Positions 1 through 7,374 of a DNA stretch of 64,000 bases are shown piece by piece. The DNA comes from Roseicyclus sp. (GTDB lineage: Bacteria; Pseudomonadota; Alphaproteobacteria; Rhodobacterales; Rhodobacteraceae). The stretch lies in the NCBI GenBank assembly GCA_018401965.1, contig JAGYJU010000006.1, positions 62,001 to 126,000 of the forward strand, read 5' to 3'. Within the stretch, counting starts at the first letter, position 1. Each line of letters starts with the position of its first letter. The notes beneath the pieces are model-generated. The model saw nothing but the letters and a program-made list of their open reading frames with translations, was not told the origin of the DNA and did not search any database. The translations under genes and the position numbers were made by a program.

Positions 1-13
1 TTTCGGTTGCCAT
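1..13 (-). CDS. pdhB: Pyruvate dehydrogenase E1 beta subunit, first four codons only
   Basis: Only the start of this gene lies in the window. On the minus strand an ATG at 13 is preceded by a good ribosome binding site (GGAGAG, 7 nt away) and reads Met-Ala-Thr-Glu before the window edge. It starts 14 nt after the pdhA stop. In alphaproteobacteria pdhA is followed by pdhB, whose protein often begins with a lipoyl domain starting Met-Ala-x-Glu. The identity therefore rests on synteny and four residues only. Confidence 0.55.
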
Positions 14-27
14 GTCTGATCTCTCCC

Positions 28-1065
28 TCAGGCGTCTTGCGGCGCTGTATCGGCGTAGATGTCCGTCCAGAGCTCGGACAGGTCGGGCTCGGGGCTTTCC
101 TTGGAAAACTCTGCCGCCTCGTTGACGATATCCTTGATCTCCTTGTCGATCTTTTTCAGATCGTCCTCGGAGGCATGACCGCCGGTCAACAGCATCTGGC
201 GCACGTTTTCGATGGCGTCGCGCTTTTCGCGCATTTCCTGCACCTCTTCGCGGGTGCGGTATTTCGCCGGGTCCGACATGGAATGACCCCGGTAGCGATA
301 GGTCATCACCTCGAGGATATAGGGGCCCTTGCCCGCGCGGCAGTGCGCCACGGCCTTTTCGCCCGCCGCCTTGACCGCCAGCACATCCATGCCGTCGACC
401 GCTTCGCCCGCGATGCCGTAAGCCACGCCGCGTTCCCAGAAATCGGGGGATTTGGTGGCGCGCTTGACGCTTGTGCCCATGGCGTACTGGTTGTTCTCGA
501 TCACGAAGATCACCGGCAGATCCCAGAGCTGCGCCATGTTGTAGCTTTCGGCCACCTGGCCCTGGTTGGCCGCGCCATCGCCGAAATAGGTGAAGGTCAC
601 GCGGTCATTGCCGCGATATTTGTCGGAAAAGGCCAGGCCCGCCCCGATCGGCACCTGGGCCGCAACGATCCCATGGCCGCCGTAGAAATGTTTCTCTTTC
701 GAGAACATGTGCATCGAGCCGCCCTTGCCCTTGGAATAGCCCCCGATGCGGCCGGTCAATTCGGCCATCACGCCCTTGGGGTCCATGCCGCAGGCCAGCA
801 TGTGGCCATGGTCGCGGTAAGAGGTGACGCGCTTGTCGCCCTCGGAGGCCGCGGCCTCCAGCCCGACAACGACGGCTTCCTGCCCGATATAGAGGTGGCA
901 GAACCCGCCGATCAGGCCCATGCCGTACAGCTGGCCGGCCTTTTCTTCGAAGCGGCGGATCAAAAGCATTTCGCGGTAGTAGCGCTTGAGATCTTCGGCG
1001 GACACATTCGCCGCGGGTTTTCCCGTGGCAGCCGCTGTCGTGGCGGCAGTTTTGCGTGGTGGCAT
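28..1065 (-). CDS. pdhA: Pyruvate dehydrogenase E1 component, alpha subunit
   Basis: 345 aa. E1 alpha of the cytosolic pyruvate dehydrogenase complex, which decarboxylates pyruvate with thiamine diphosphate and passes the acetyl group to E2. The thiamine motif runs from GDG (162-164) to NN (191-192), and the typical YRYRGHSMSDP loop lies near the C-terminus. The first ~20 residues are an Ala/Thr-rich tail seen in alphaproteobacterial E1 alpha. ATG 1065 is chosen because GGGGAGG sits 9 nt upstream; the in-frame ATG at 1074 abuts that same site and longer starts have no homology. pdhB follows on the same strand. A 14-bp perfect palindrome at 1096-1109 lies in the leader and is shared with lpd. 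Confidence 0.96.
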   Translation of the reverse strand: MPPRKTAATTAAATGKPAANVSAEDLKRYYREMLLIRRFEEKAGQLYGMGLIGGFCHLYIGQEAVVVGLEAAASEGDKRVTSYRDHGHMLACGMDPKGVMAELTGRIGGYSKGKGGSMHMFSKEKHFYGGHGIVAAQVPIGAGLAFSDKYRGNDRVTFTYFGDGAANQGQVAESYNMAQLWDLPVIFVIENNQYAMGTSVKRATKSPDFWERGVAYGIAGEAVDGMDVLAVKAAGEKAVAHCRAGKGPYILEVMTYRYRGHSMSDPAKYRTREEVQEMREKRDAIENVRQMLLTGGHASEDDLKKIDKEIKDIVNEAAEFSKESPEPDLSELWTDIYADTAPQDA

Positions 1066-1095
1066 CCCGGTCATCCTCCCCCGGTCGCAGAGATA

Positions 1096-1109
1096 GTTTA
1101 ACGTTAAAC
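1096..1109. promoter_or_regulatory. Palindromic operator upstream of pdhA
   Basis: GTTTAACGTTAAAC is a perfect 14-bp palindrome 30 nt before the pdhA start codon. A near-identical palindrome (GTTTAACGTTGAAC) lies before lpd at 45628-45641, which encodes another subunit of the same complex. The central CG and inverted TTAA arms resemble binding sites of LacI- or GntR-type regulators. The cognate protein is not encoded here and is unknown. Confidence 0.7.
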
Positions 1110-1240
1110 ATCTCTCTAGCAGAGGCAACCGTTGATTGCACCCCGCAATCCTGACGCAGGGCTTTGCGCCCCGTGCAAGGCTGATGCGCGGCCGGGGGTG
1201 CCCCATGGCAACGGCCGGTGCGGGATGCGCGGCCGGGATC

Positions 1241-1263
1241 TGCGTATTTATGGAAAGGTGAAG
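1241..1263 (+). repeat. Dispersed hairpin-associated element, copy 1
   Basis: TGCGTATTTATGG followed by a purine tail ending GTGAAG. It is preceded by the inverted arms CGGCCG at 1212-1217 and 1230-1235. It lies between ftsB and pdhA, but on the strand opposite to both. Other copies are at 4589, 18647, 33297 (diverged) and 51415. This copy is the only one oriented against its neighbouring genes. Confidence 0.75.
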
Positions 1264-1273
1264 CGGGGGCGCG

Positions 1274-1567
1274 TCAGGGCAGGATGATCTCGTCTGCGCG
1301 CACAAAGCCCAGCACGTCGCGCGCCTGTTCGTCGAGCAGGTCGAGATCGAGGAACCCGTCCGACAGGCGCCGGGTCAGGGTTTCCATCCGCGCGACGTCT
1401 GCTTGCAGAAGCGCAAGCTGCTGCTGCAGCCGGTCAGCCTCGGCCGCGATCTGAACGCGCTGGAACAGGCCGTAATTGCCCTGAACGGCGGTAAAGGTGA
1501 AATAGGCCCCGATCAGCAACAGGGCCATCGGCAAGATCAAACCTGTGAGCGATGCGCTGCGCGTCAT
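1274..1567 (-). CDS. ftsB: Cell division protein FtsB-like (septum formation initiator, DivIC family)
   Basis: 97 aa. A small bitopic division protein that would join FtsL and FtsQ at the septum. It has one N-terminal membrane segment (about residues 7-27, Leu/Ile/Ala-rich), then a coiled coil with regular Leu/Ala spacing (about 38-75), then a short C-terminal part ending ADEIILP. This is the usual FtsB/DivIC build, and ftsB just upstream of pdhA is the common alphaproteobacterial order. ATG 1567 is chosen because it places the membrane segment at the N-terminus; the ribosome binding site is weak. Upstream in-frame sequence is low-complexity and contains the repeats at 1635-1681. Confidence 0.88.
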   Translation of the reverse strand: MTRSASLTGLILPMALLLIGAYFTFTAVQGNYGLFQRVQIAAEADRLQQQLALLQADVARMETLTRRLSDGFLDLDLLDEQARDVLGFVRADEIILP

Positions 1568-1634
1568 GAATTCTGCCGGTGCCTTGTGGTCTGCCGCACC
1601 CGTGACCGGGGTGCAGGTCGCAGATTCGCACATT

Positions 1635-1681
1635 GATTCGCAAAAGGGAATCCCCCTTTTGGACCCCGATTCGCAAAAGGG
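1635..1681. repeat. 14-bp direct repeats flanking a hairpin in the ftsB-bfr intergenic region
   Basis: GATTCGCAAAAGGG occurs at 1635-1648 and again at 1668-1681. Between and overlapping them, CAAAAGGG pairs with CCCCTTTTG to form a hairpin. The stretch lies in the divergent ftsB-bfr intergenic region, upstream of the bfr promoter. No protein or RNA family is recognised. It may be a small duplication or a regulator-binding array. Confidence 0.55.
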
Positions 1682-1726
1682 TTGCATCCTGTGCCCGGGC
1701 CTTGTCGCTTTGCGACCGGGCCGGGG

Positions 1727-1755
1727 TTGAAGCATGGCGGCGCAGTACTTAGAAT
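1727..1755 (+). promoter_or_regulatory. Putative sigma-70-type promoter of bfr
   Basis: TTGAAG (1727-1732), a 17-bp spacer, and TAGAAT (1750-1755), 35 bp before the bfr start. The -10 hexamer is embedded in the Irr-type palindrome at 1749-1763, so a bound regulator should block RNA polymerase. Confidence 0.6.
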
Positions 1756-1763
1756 TATTCTAA
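1749..1763. promoter_or_regulatory. Irr-type iron-control box (ICE) at bfr
   Basis: TTAGAATTATTCTAA fits the alphaproteobacterial iron control element TTAGAA-N3-TTCTAA bound by Irr. It covers the -10 of the bfr promoter. Known Irr biology would give repression of this iron-storage gene under iron limitation. The match is read directly from sequence; the regulator assignment follows the known motif. Confidence 0.75.
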
Positions 1764-1789
1764 ACACAATGGACATGAAAGGATCAGCC

Positions 1790-2278
1790 ATGCCCCGTCA
1801 ACCTTCCAGCATCGCCGCGTTGCAAAAGGCGCTTTCGATGGAGCTCTCGGCGGTGCAGCAATACCTGCTGCATGCCCATGTGCTTGACGATTGGGGGCTG
1901 GACAAGCTGGCCGCCAAGATGCGCGAGGAAATGCACGAGGAGCTGGGCCATGCCGGCCAGTTCATCGACCGCATCCTGTACCTGGGCGGCTCACCCGCCG
2001 TGGTGCCCGCCAAACCCCCGGTGCGGGCCGAGACGCTCAAGGCGATGTTCGAGGCCGACCGCAGCGACGAGGCCGAGGCGATCGAGGTCTATTCCAAGGC
2101 GGCCAAGGCGGCGGGCGAGGTCAATGACATCGGCAGCCGCGTCCTGTTCGAGACCATCGCGCTGGACGAAGAAGGCCATTACGGCTGGCTCGATCAACAA
2201 CTGGCGCTGCTCGACCGGATGGGCGAACCGGCCTTCATGCAGGTCTATTTCAGCGGCACGGCGGCGCAACCCGTCTGA
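1790..2278 (+). CDS. bfr: Bacterioferritin-family iron-storage protein lacking the haem Met
   Basis: 162 aa, the normal length for a 24-mer bacterioferritin that oxidises Fe(II) and stores the mineral in the cytosol. The di-iron ligands are present: Glu18, Glu51, His54, a Glu in the third helix, and DEEGH for the last Glu/His pair. Position 52, the haem-ligating Met in E. coli Bfr, is Leu here (HEELGHAG), so the shell may not bind haem in the usual way. ATG 1790 has AAGGA 6 nt upstream; upstream in-frame codons cover the promoter. It is convergent with fba, with 12 bp between the stops. Regulation is probably by Irr through the box at 1749-1763. Confidence 0.9.
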   Translation: MPRQPSSIAALQKALSMELSAVQQYLLHAHVLDDWGLDKLAAKMREEMHEELGHAGQFIDRILYLGGSPAVVPAKPPVRAETLKAMFEADRSDEAEAIEVYSKAAKAAGEVNDIGSRVLFETIALDEEGHYGWLDQQLALLDRMGEPAFMQVYFSGTAAQPV

Positions 2279-2290
2279 TCGCGGCCGTCG

Positions 2291-3181
2291 TCAGGTGATC
2301 GATGCGGCGTGGATCGCATCGATGGCCGTGGCCAAGGTGGCGTTGAAATCGGCGTCGGATTGCTGTGCCGACAGGCCTTCGGTCAGGGCGCGTGAAAAGC
2401 TGGCGATCATGCCGGGGTTTTCCATCAGCTTGGCGCAGGCCGCATCACGGTCATAGCCGCCCGACAGGGCGACCACGCGCAACACCTTCGGGTGCGCGAT
2501 CAGCGGCGCATAAAGCCCCGGCTTGGTCGGCAGGGTCAGTTTCAGCATCACCTGCCGGCCCTCGGGGATGGCGTCCAGCGCCGCGGTCAAGGCCGCCAAC
2601 AGCAGGTCTTCGGCCGCGGCCTTGTCGGGGGCCTTGATATCCACCTCGGGTTCCAGGATCGGCATCAGCCCCTTGGCCAGAACCTCCAGCCCCAGGTCGA
2701 TCTGTTGCGCCACGATATCGGCAATGCCGCCCGCATTGGCCGATGCGATGACGGATCGTTCCTTGGTGCCGAAAATGCCCGCGGCCACGGCACGGTCCAA
2801 AAGGTCGGACAGGCCGGGGATGGGTTTCATCATCTGCACGCCATTCGCCGCCTCTTCCAGGCCGCGGTCGATCTTGAGAAAGGGCACCACCCCGCGATCT
2901 TCCCACAGGTAGGTGGCGGCAGGCTTGCCCGCGATCTGGCGATCCATCGTCATCTCGAACAAGATCGCGCCGATCACCTTGTCGCCGCTGAAGGCGGGGG
3001 CTGTGGCGATGCGGGCGCGCATCGCGTGGATCAGGTCGAACATCTCGGCCTCTGACCCGTAATCGCCCTCGGAAATCCCGTAGAGCCGCAGCGCCTTGGG
3101 GGTCGATCCGCCCGATTGGTCCAGCGCTGCGATAAAGCCCTGTCCGGTCTGCATCCGGGTTGTCATGGCGGCATTGGGCAT
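2291..3181 (-). CDS. fda: Fructose-bisphosphate aldolase class I (bacterial Fda type)
   Basis: 296 aa, the same length as the staphylococcal class I enzyme it resembles along its whole length. It cleaves fructose 1,6-bisphosphate to DHAP and glyceraldehyde 3-phosphate, or runs in reverse, through a Schiff-base lysine and without a metal. It begins with the family signature GFIAALDQSGGSTPKAL. The motif VMLKLTLPT probably carries the catalytic Lys. IASFSRAL, LSAQQSDADF and VALSGGY are also conserved. ATG 3181 has AGGAG 8 nt upstream. It lies 83 nt after pgk on the same strand, so it is probably the last gene of a gap-pgk-fba run. Confidence 0.93.
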   Translation of the reverse strand: MPNAAMTTRMQTGQGFIAALDQSGGSTPKALRLYGISEGDYGSEAEMFDLIHAMRARIATAPAFSGDKVIGAILFEMTMDRQIAGKPAATYLWEDRGVVPFLKIDRGLEEAANGVQMMKPIPGLSDLLDRAVAAGIFGTKERSVIASANAGGIADIVAQQIDLGLEVLAKGLMPILEPEVDIKAPDKAAAEDLLLAALTAALDAIPEGRQVMLKLTLPTKPGLYAPLIAHPKVLRVVALSGGYDRDAACAKLMENPGMIASFSRALTEGLSAQQSDADFNATLATAIDAIHAASIT

Positions 3182-3264
3182 CGGGCGCACTCCTGTTGCG
3201 GCGGCTTTGCCCTTCCTTGCCAAAGCGCCGCGTCCCTGTCCACAATGGTGGCGCAAACAGTCGG

Positions 3265-4449
3265 TCAGTTTCCCTGTTCGAGCGCGGCCACCCCAGGAAG
3301 CGTCTTGCCCTCCATCCATTCCAGGAAAGCGCCGCCCGCCGTCGAGATGTAGGTGAACTGGTCGGTCACCTGCGCCTGGTTCAGCGCCGCGACCGTGTCG
3401 CCCCCGCCCGCGACGGACACAAGCCTGCCGTCTTGCGTCAACCGCCCGGCGGCGCGCGCGGTGGTCAGCGTGGCGTGGTCAAAGGGCGTAATCTCAAAGG
3501 CGCCGAGCGGGCCGTTCCAGATCAGGGTTTTCGCCCCCTCGAACGCCGTGATGATGCGCGCGATCGTGTCTGGGCCCGCGTCCAGGATCATCCGGTCGCC
3601 GGGCACGGCATCGGCGGCAACCGTGGCATGCTCGGCCCCGGCGGCAAATTCCGTGGCGGCGATGACATCGCTGGGCAGGATGATCTCACAGCCCGCGGCG
3701 CTGGCCTCGGCCAGGATCGCGCGCGCGGTATCGGCCAGGTCATGTTCGCACAGCGATCTTCCGACATCATGGCCCTGTGCCGCGAGGAAGGTATTGGCCA
3801 TGCCGCCGCCGATCACCAGCATGTCGACCTTCCGGGTCAGATGCGACAGCAGCTCCAGCTTGGTCGACACCTTGGCCCCGCCCACAATCGCCACGACCGG
3901 GCGCGCGGGCTGGCCAAGGGCTGCATCGAGCGCGCGCAATTCCGCCTCCATCAAGCGTCCGGCGCAGGATGGCAAAAGATGCGCCACCCCTTCGGTCGAG
4001 GCATGGGCGCGGTGCGCGGCCGAAAACGCATCGTTGCAATAGACATCGGCCAGATCCGCCAGATCCTGCGCGAATGCGGGATCATTCTGTTCCTCGCCGG
4101 GGAAAAAGCGGATGTTTTCGAGCAGCATGACCTCGCCCGGCATCATCGCGGCGACGGCGGGTTTGAAATCCTCGCGCGCGAACGTGACGGGTTGCCCCAG
4201 CGCCGCCTCCAGCGCGGGCAGCGTCACGCGCAGCGTCATCTCGGGCACCACCTTGCCCTTGGGCCGGTCGAAATGGGCCACCAGCACCGGCTTGCCGCCC
4301 TTGGCCAGGATGTCGCGGACCGTCGGCACGATACGGGTGATGCGGGTATCATCGCTGACGCGGCCATCTTGCACCGGCACGTTGATATCGACCCGCGTCA
4401 ACACGACCTTGCCCGCAAGATCCAGGTCATCGAGGGTTTTCCAGCTCAT
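3265..4449 (-). CDS. pgk: Phosphoglycerate kinase
   Basis: 394 aa, the normal length. It transfers phosphate between 1,3-bisphosphoglycerate and ADP in glycolysis or gluconeogenesis. The N-terminal substrate-binding motif is [10 protein letters not shown]. The hinge and nucleotide part include [16 protein letters not shown] and [11 protein letters not shown], and the C-terminal signature is [15 protein letters not shown] 4449 has GGAG 6 nt upstream. gap lies upstream on the same strand and fba downstream, giving three consecutive glycolytic steps. Confidence 0.97.
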   Translation of the reverse strand: MSWKTLDDLDLAGKVVLTRVDINVPVQDGRVSDDTRITRIVPTVRDILAKGGKPVLVAHFDRPKGKVVPEMTLRVTLPALEAALGQPVTFAREDFKPAVAAMMPGEVMLLENIRFFPGEEQNDPAFAQDLADLADVYCNDAFSAAHRAHASTEGVAHLLPSCAGRLMEAELRALDAALGQPARPVVAIVGGAKVSTKLELLSHLTRKVDMLVIGGGMANTFLAAQGHDVGRSLCEHDLADTARAILAEASAAGCEIILPSDVIAATEFAAGAEHATVAADAVPGDRMILDAGPDTIARIITAFEGAKTLIWNGPLGAFEITPFDHATLTTARAAGRLTQDGRLVSVAGGGDTVAALNQAQVTDQFTYISTAGGAFLEWMEGKTLPGVAALEQGN

Positions 4450-4588
4450 TCTAATCTCCGTCCGGTCATGTCTCGGGGCAGGTCTTAGCATGGCGTCCGT
4501 AACAGGCCAGAGACTTCAACGCCCCTGCCGGCCATATTTTCCGGATGCGCAAGCAGCACAAGATGGGCACAATTTGATTAAAATGCGC

Positions 4589-4611
4589 CTTCATCTTTCC
4601 ATAAATACGCA
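4589..4611 (-). repeat. Dispersed element, copy 2 (gap-pgk intergenic)
   Basis: Read on the minus strand this is TGCGTATTTATGG and a tail ending GATGAAG, 22 nt after the gap stop and well upstream of pgk. It is in the same orientation as both genes. The preceding hairpin is weak in this copy. The rest of the 183-bp gap-pgk intergenic region shows no gene. Confidence 0.75.
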
Positions 4612-4632
4612 AACACAGGCGCGCGTCACCCG

Positions 4633-5637
4633 TTACAGGAATTTCCCCATCGCCACGGCGGTATCGGCCATCCGGTTGGAAAAGCCCCATTCGTTGTCAT
4701 ACCAGCTCAGCACCCGGCACAGGTTGCCATCCATCACCTTGGTCTGGTCGGTGGCAAAGATGGACGACCGGGGGTCATGGTTGAAATCCATGCTCACCAG
4801 CGGCTCGTCGGTCACGCCGAGGATGCCCGCAAGCGGCCCCTTGGCCGCCGCGGCCCGAATGGCGGCGTTGATTTCCTCTGCCGATGTGTCGCGCGCCGCC
4901 TCGAAGGTCAGGTCGACGACCGAGACATTGGGCGTCGGCACCCGGATCGCCACGCCATCCAGCTTGCCGTTCAGATCGGGCAGAACCAGCCCCACCGCCT
5001 TGGCCGCCCCGGTCGAGGTCGGGATCATGCTCAGGGCGGCGGCGCGGGCGCGGTAGAGATCCTGGTGCATCGTGTCCAGCGTCGGCTGATCGCCGGTATA
5101 GCTGTGGATCGTGGTCATGAAGCCGCGCGTGATGCCGATGGCGTCCTGCAGCACATGGGCCACGGGCGCGAGGCAATTGGTGGTGCAGGATGCGTTGGAC
5201 ACGATCCGGTCATCCGCGCCCAGCGTGCCATGGTTCACGCCATAGACGATGGTCTTGTCCGCGCCCTTGCTGGGGGCTGACACCAGGACCCGGCTCGCGC
5301 CGTTTTCCAGATGGATCGCCGCCTTGTCGCGGTCGGTAAAGATGCCGGTGCATTCCAGCACGATGTCGATATGCCCCCAGGGCAGATCGGCGGGGTTGCG
5401 GATCGCGGTCACCTCGATCGGGCCGCGGCCCACGTCGATGGTGGTGTCGGTCGTGGTCACCGTGGCGGGAAAGCGGCCATGCACGCTGTCATAGCGCAGC
5501 AGGTGGGCATTGGTGGCGACCGGGCCCAGATCGTTGATCGCGACCACCTCGATATCGGTGCGGCCCTGTTCGATGATCGCGCGCAGCACGTTGCGCCCGA
5601 TGCGTCCGAACCCGTTGATGGCGACTTTCACGGTCAT
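4633..5637 (-). CDS. gap: Glyceraldehyde-3-phosphate dehydrogenase, NAD-type paralogue
   Basis: 334 aa. It oxidises glyceraldehyde 3-phosphate to 1,3-bisphosphoglycerate. The nucleotide fold starts with INGFGRIGR, and the acidic residue that selects NAD is kept (AINDLG, Asp36). The catalytic Cys is C151 in SNASCTTNC; the partner His lies in [10 protein letters not shown]. The C-terminus has [16 protein letters not shown] 5637 has GGGAG 6 nt upstream. It heads the gap-pgk-fba run, so this copy is the likely glycolytic enzyme. A LacI-like palindrome sits at 5680-5697. A second paralogue with a different cofactor position is at 8703-9707. Confidence 0.95.
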   Translation of the reverse strand: MTVKVAINGFGRIGRNVLRAIIEQGRTDIEVVAINDLGPVATNAHLLRYDSVHGRFPATVTTTDTTIDVGRGPIEVTAIRNPADLPWGHIDIVLECTGIFTDRDKAAIHLENGASRVLVSAPSKGADKTIVYGVNHGTLGADDRIVSNASCTTNCLAPVAHVLQDAIGITRGFMTTIHSYTGDQPTLDTMHQDLYRARAAALSMIPTSTGAAKAVGLVLPDLNGKLDGVAIRVPTPNVSVVDLTFEAARDTSAEEINAAIRAAAAKGPLAGILGVTDEPLVSMDFNHDPRSSIFATDQTKVMDGNLCRVLSWYDNEWGFSNRMADTAVAMGKFL

Positions 5638-5679
5638 GTCTCACTCCCCGTCGGTTGCGGCGCTGGCATGGCATCCCGC

Positions 5680-5697
5680 CATGTTAGCGGTAACATG
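5680..5697. promoter_or_regulatory. LacI-type palindrome upstream of gap
   Basis: CATGTTAGCGGTAACATG is an 18-bp inverted repeat with a single mismatched pair, 43 nt before the gap start. The TGTTAGCG/TAACA arms with a central CG are typical of LacI-family operators. In Rhodobacter sphaeroides the LacI-family regulator CceR controls central carbon genes. Assignment to CceR is inference. Confidence 0.6.
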
Positions 5698-5738
5698 ACC
5701 TCCTTTTAACGCCGGGGGACATAAAGGAAAGGGGGATG

Positions 5739-6485
5739 CTACAGTCGGCCAGAGGCGATGATGCGGCGCAGAAAGGCCTGGGTGCGCGGCTCTTGCGGGG
5801 ATCCGAACAGGCGCTCGGGCGTGTCTTGTTCCAGGATCGCGCCCTCGGACAGAAAGGCCACCCGGTCGGCCACCTCGCGGGCAAAGCCCATTTCATGGGT
5901 GACGATCATCATCGTCATCCCCTCGTCCTTCAGGCCCCGGATGATCGCCAGCACCTCGCCCACGAGTTCGGGATCAAGCGCTGCAGTGATTTCATCGAGC
6001 AACAAGACATCGGGCCGGGTCATCAAGGCGCGCGCGATGGCGACGCGCTGCTGTTGGCCGCCCGACAATTGTTCGGGATAGGCGCGGGCGAAATCGGCCA
6101 TGCCGAAGCGGGCCAGCATCTCGTGCCCGCGCGCCTCGGCCTCGGGCCGGGGCAGGCCATGCACCCGGCGCGGCGCAAGCGTGATATTGTCCAGCACGGT
6201 CATATGCGGGAACAGGTTATAGGCCTGGAACACGATGCCTGCGCGCTGTTGCAGCCCGGTCTTGCCAAAGACCGGATCGTCGATGGGCACACCGTCCAGC
6301 CGGATCGTGCCGTAATCCTGCGCGATCAATCGGTTGACACAGCGCAACAACGTCGATTTCCCCGACCCCGAGGCCCCGATCAGGCACAGGACCTCGTGGC
6401 GGGCGACGCTCAGGCTGACGCGGTCCAGCACCAGCTTGGTGCCGAAATACTTGGTCACGGTGTCGATCTCGATCCTTGGCGTCAT
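5739..6485 (-). CDS. Amino acid ABC transporter, ATP-binding subunit
   Basis: 248 aa. ATPase of a polar amino acid uptake system (GlnQ/HisP type) at the cytoplasmic face of the membrane. Walker A is GASGSGKST (about 37-45), the Q-loop is VFQAYNLFPHM, the signature is LSGGQQQR, Walker B is VLLLDEITAALDP, and the H-loop is IVTHEMGF. It starts 4 nt after the permease stop, so the two are translationally coupled. Gene order is binding protein, permease, ATPase on the minus strand. The substrate is not determined by sequence; the subfamily suggests an amino acid or related polar compound. Confidence 0.92.
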   Translation of the reverse strand: MTPRIEIDTVTKYFGTKLVLDRVSLSVARHEVLCLIGASGSGKSTLLRCVNRLIAQDYGTIRLDGVPIDDPVFGKTGLQQRAGIVFQAYNLFPHMTVLDNITLAPRRVHGLPRPEAEARGHEMLARFGMADFARAYPEQLSGGQQQRVAIARALMTRPDVLLLDEITAALDPELVGEVLAIIRGLKDEGMTMMIVTHEMGFAREVADRVAFLSEGAILEQDTPERLFGSPQEPRTQAFLRRIIASGRL

Positions 6486-6489
6486 CGGG

Positions 6490-7374
6490 TCATGCCGCCA
6501 TTTGCAAGCGCCGCATCCGGTCGCGGCGCGTGAGGTAATCGGCCAGCCGCGCCATCGGGATGGTCGCCAGCAGGAACAGGCCCGCCGCCACGATCAACGA
6601 GGAATAATTGAAGGTCGAGGCGGTGTAGATCTGCGCCTCGCGCACCGCGTCACGCACCCCGATCACCGACAAGAGCGCCACGTCCTTTTGCAGCGCCACC
6701 ACGATGTTCATCAGCGCGGGCACCACGTTGCGCAGGGCTTGCGGCAAGATCGCGTGGCGCAGGGTTTGCCATTCGCTCAACCCCAGTGACTTGGCCGCCG
6801 CGCGCTGGCCTTCATGAACCGCGTCGATGCCCGACCGGTAGATCTCGGCCACATAGGCGGCATAGCTCAACACCATGGCGACCCCGCCCCAGAACAGGCC
6901 GGAATTGGGCAGCCCCGGCAGGTTCAGCGCCGGGATGCCAAAGCCGAACAGCAACACCAGCAACAAGACCGGCACGCCGCGAAAGATGTCGATGTAGATC
7001 ACCACCATCAGCCGAAAGGGCGCACACCAGGGCGCGCGCAGGCTTCGCACCACGGCCAGAACCAACGCCCAGGCCAGGATGCAGGCCAGGACCGTCAGCC
7101 AGACCTGGATATTGACCCAGAACCCCTGCAGCACCCGCGGAAAGGCCGCCACCATGGCCTCAAGGCTGAAAAACTGCGCCTTGATGCGCGGCCATTGATC
7201 CGCCGATGTCACGATCCAGGCCAGCGCGCCAAAGACGACCGCGATGCTGGTCGCGCCGATGGCCGAGGGCAGGGCGGCGGCACGCCAGTCGAACCCCTGC
7301 TTGGGCGGCGGCGGGGGCGGGCCCCGCCTTGCGCGCTCCGTCTGGCCGCCTTGGGCGGATGCGGGCCGCGTCAT
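6490..7374 (-). CDS. Amino acid ABC transporter, permease subunit
   Basis: 294 aa, an inner-membrane permease of the HisMQ family. After a Pro-rich cytosolic N-terminus come about five or six membrane segments. The coupling signature is AAAKSLGLSEWQTLRHAILPQALRN, and PALMNIVVALQKD is typical of GlnP/HisM. The ATG overlaps the stop of the binding-protein gene by 4 bp (ATGA). Only one permease gene is present, so the channel is probably a homodimer or needs a partner elsewhere. Confidence 0.9.
   Translation of the reverse strand: MTRPASAQGGQTERARRGPPPPPPKQGFDWRAAALPSAIGATSIAVVFGALAWIVTSADQWPRIKAQFFSLEAMVAAFPRVLQGFWVNIQVWLTVLACILAWALVLAVVRSLRAPWCAPFRLMVVIYIDIFRGVPVLLLVLLFGFGIPALNLPGLPNSGLFWGGVAMVLSYAAYVAEIYRSGIDAVHEGQRAAAKSLGLSEWQTLRHAILPQALRNVVPALMNIVVALQKDVALLSVIGVRDAVREAQIYTASTFNYSSLIVAAGLFLLATIPMARLADYLTRRDRMRRLQMAA

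Noticed and set aside
4466-4690. Small minus-strand frame with MRIYGKMK in the gap-pgk gap
   Set aside because: The residues come from translating the dispersed DNA element. The same peptide arises from other copies (for example near 51420), so the element is nucleic acid, not protein.
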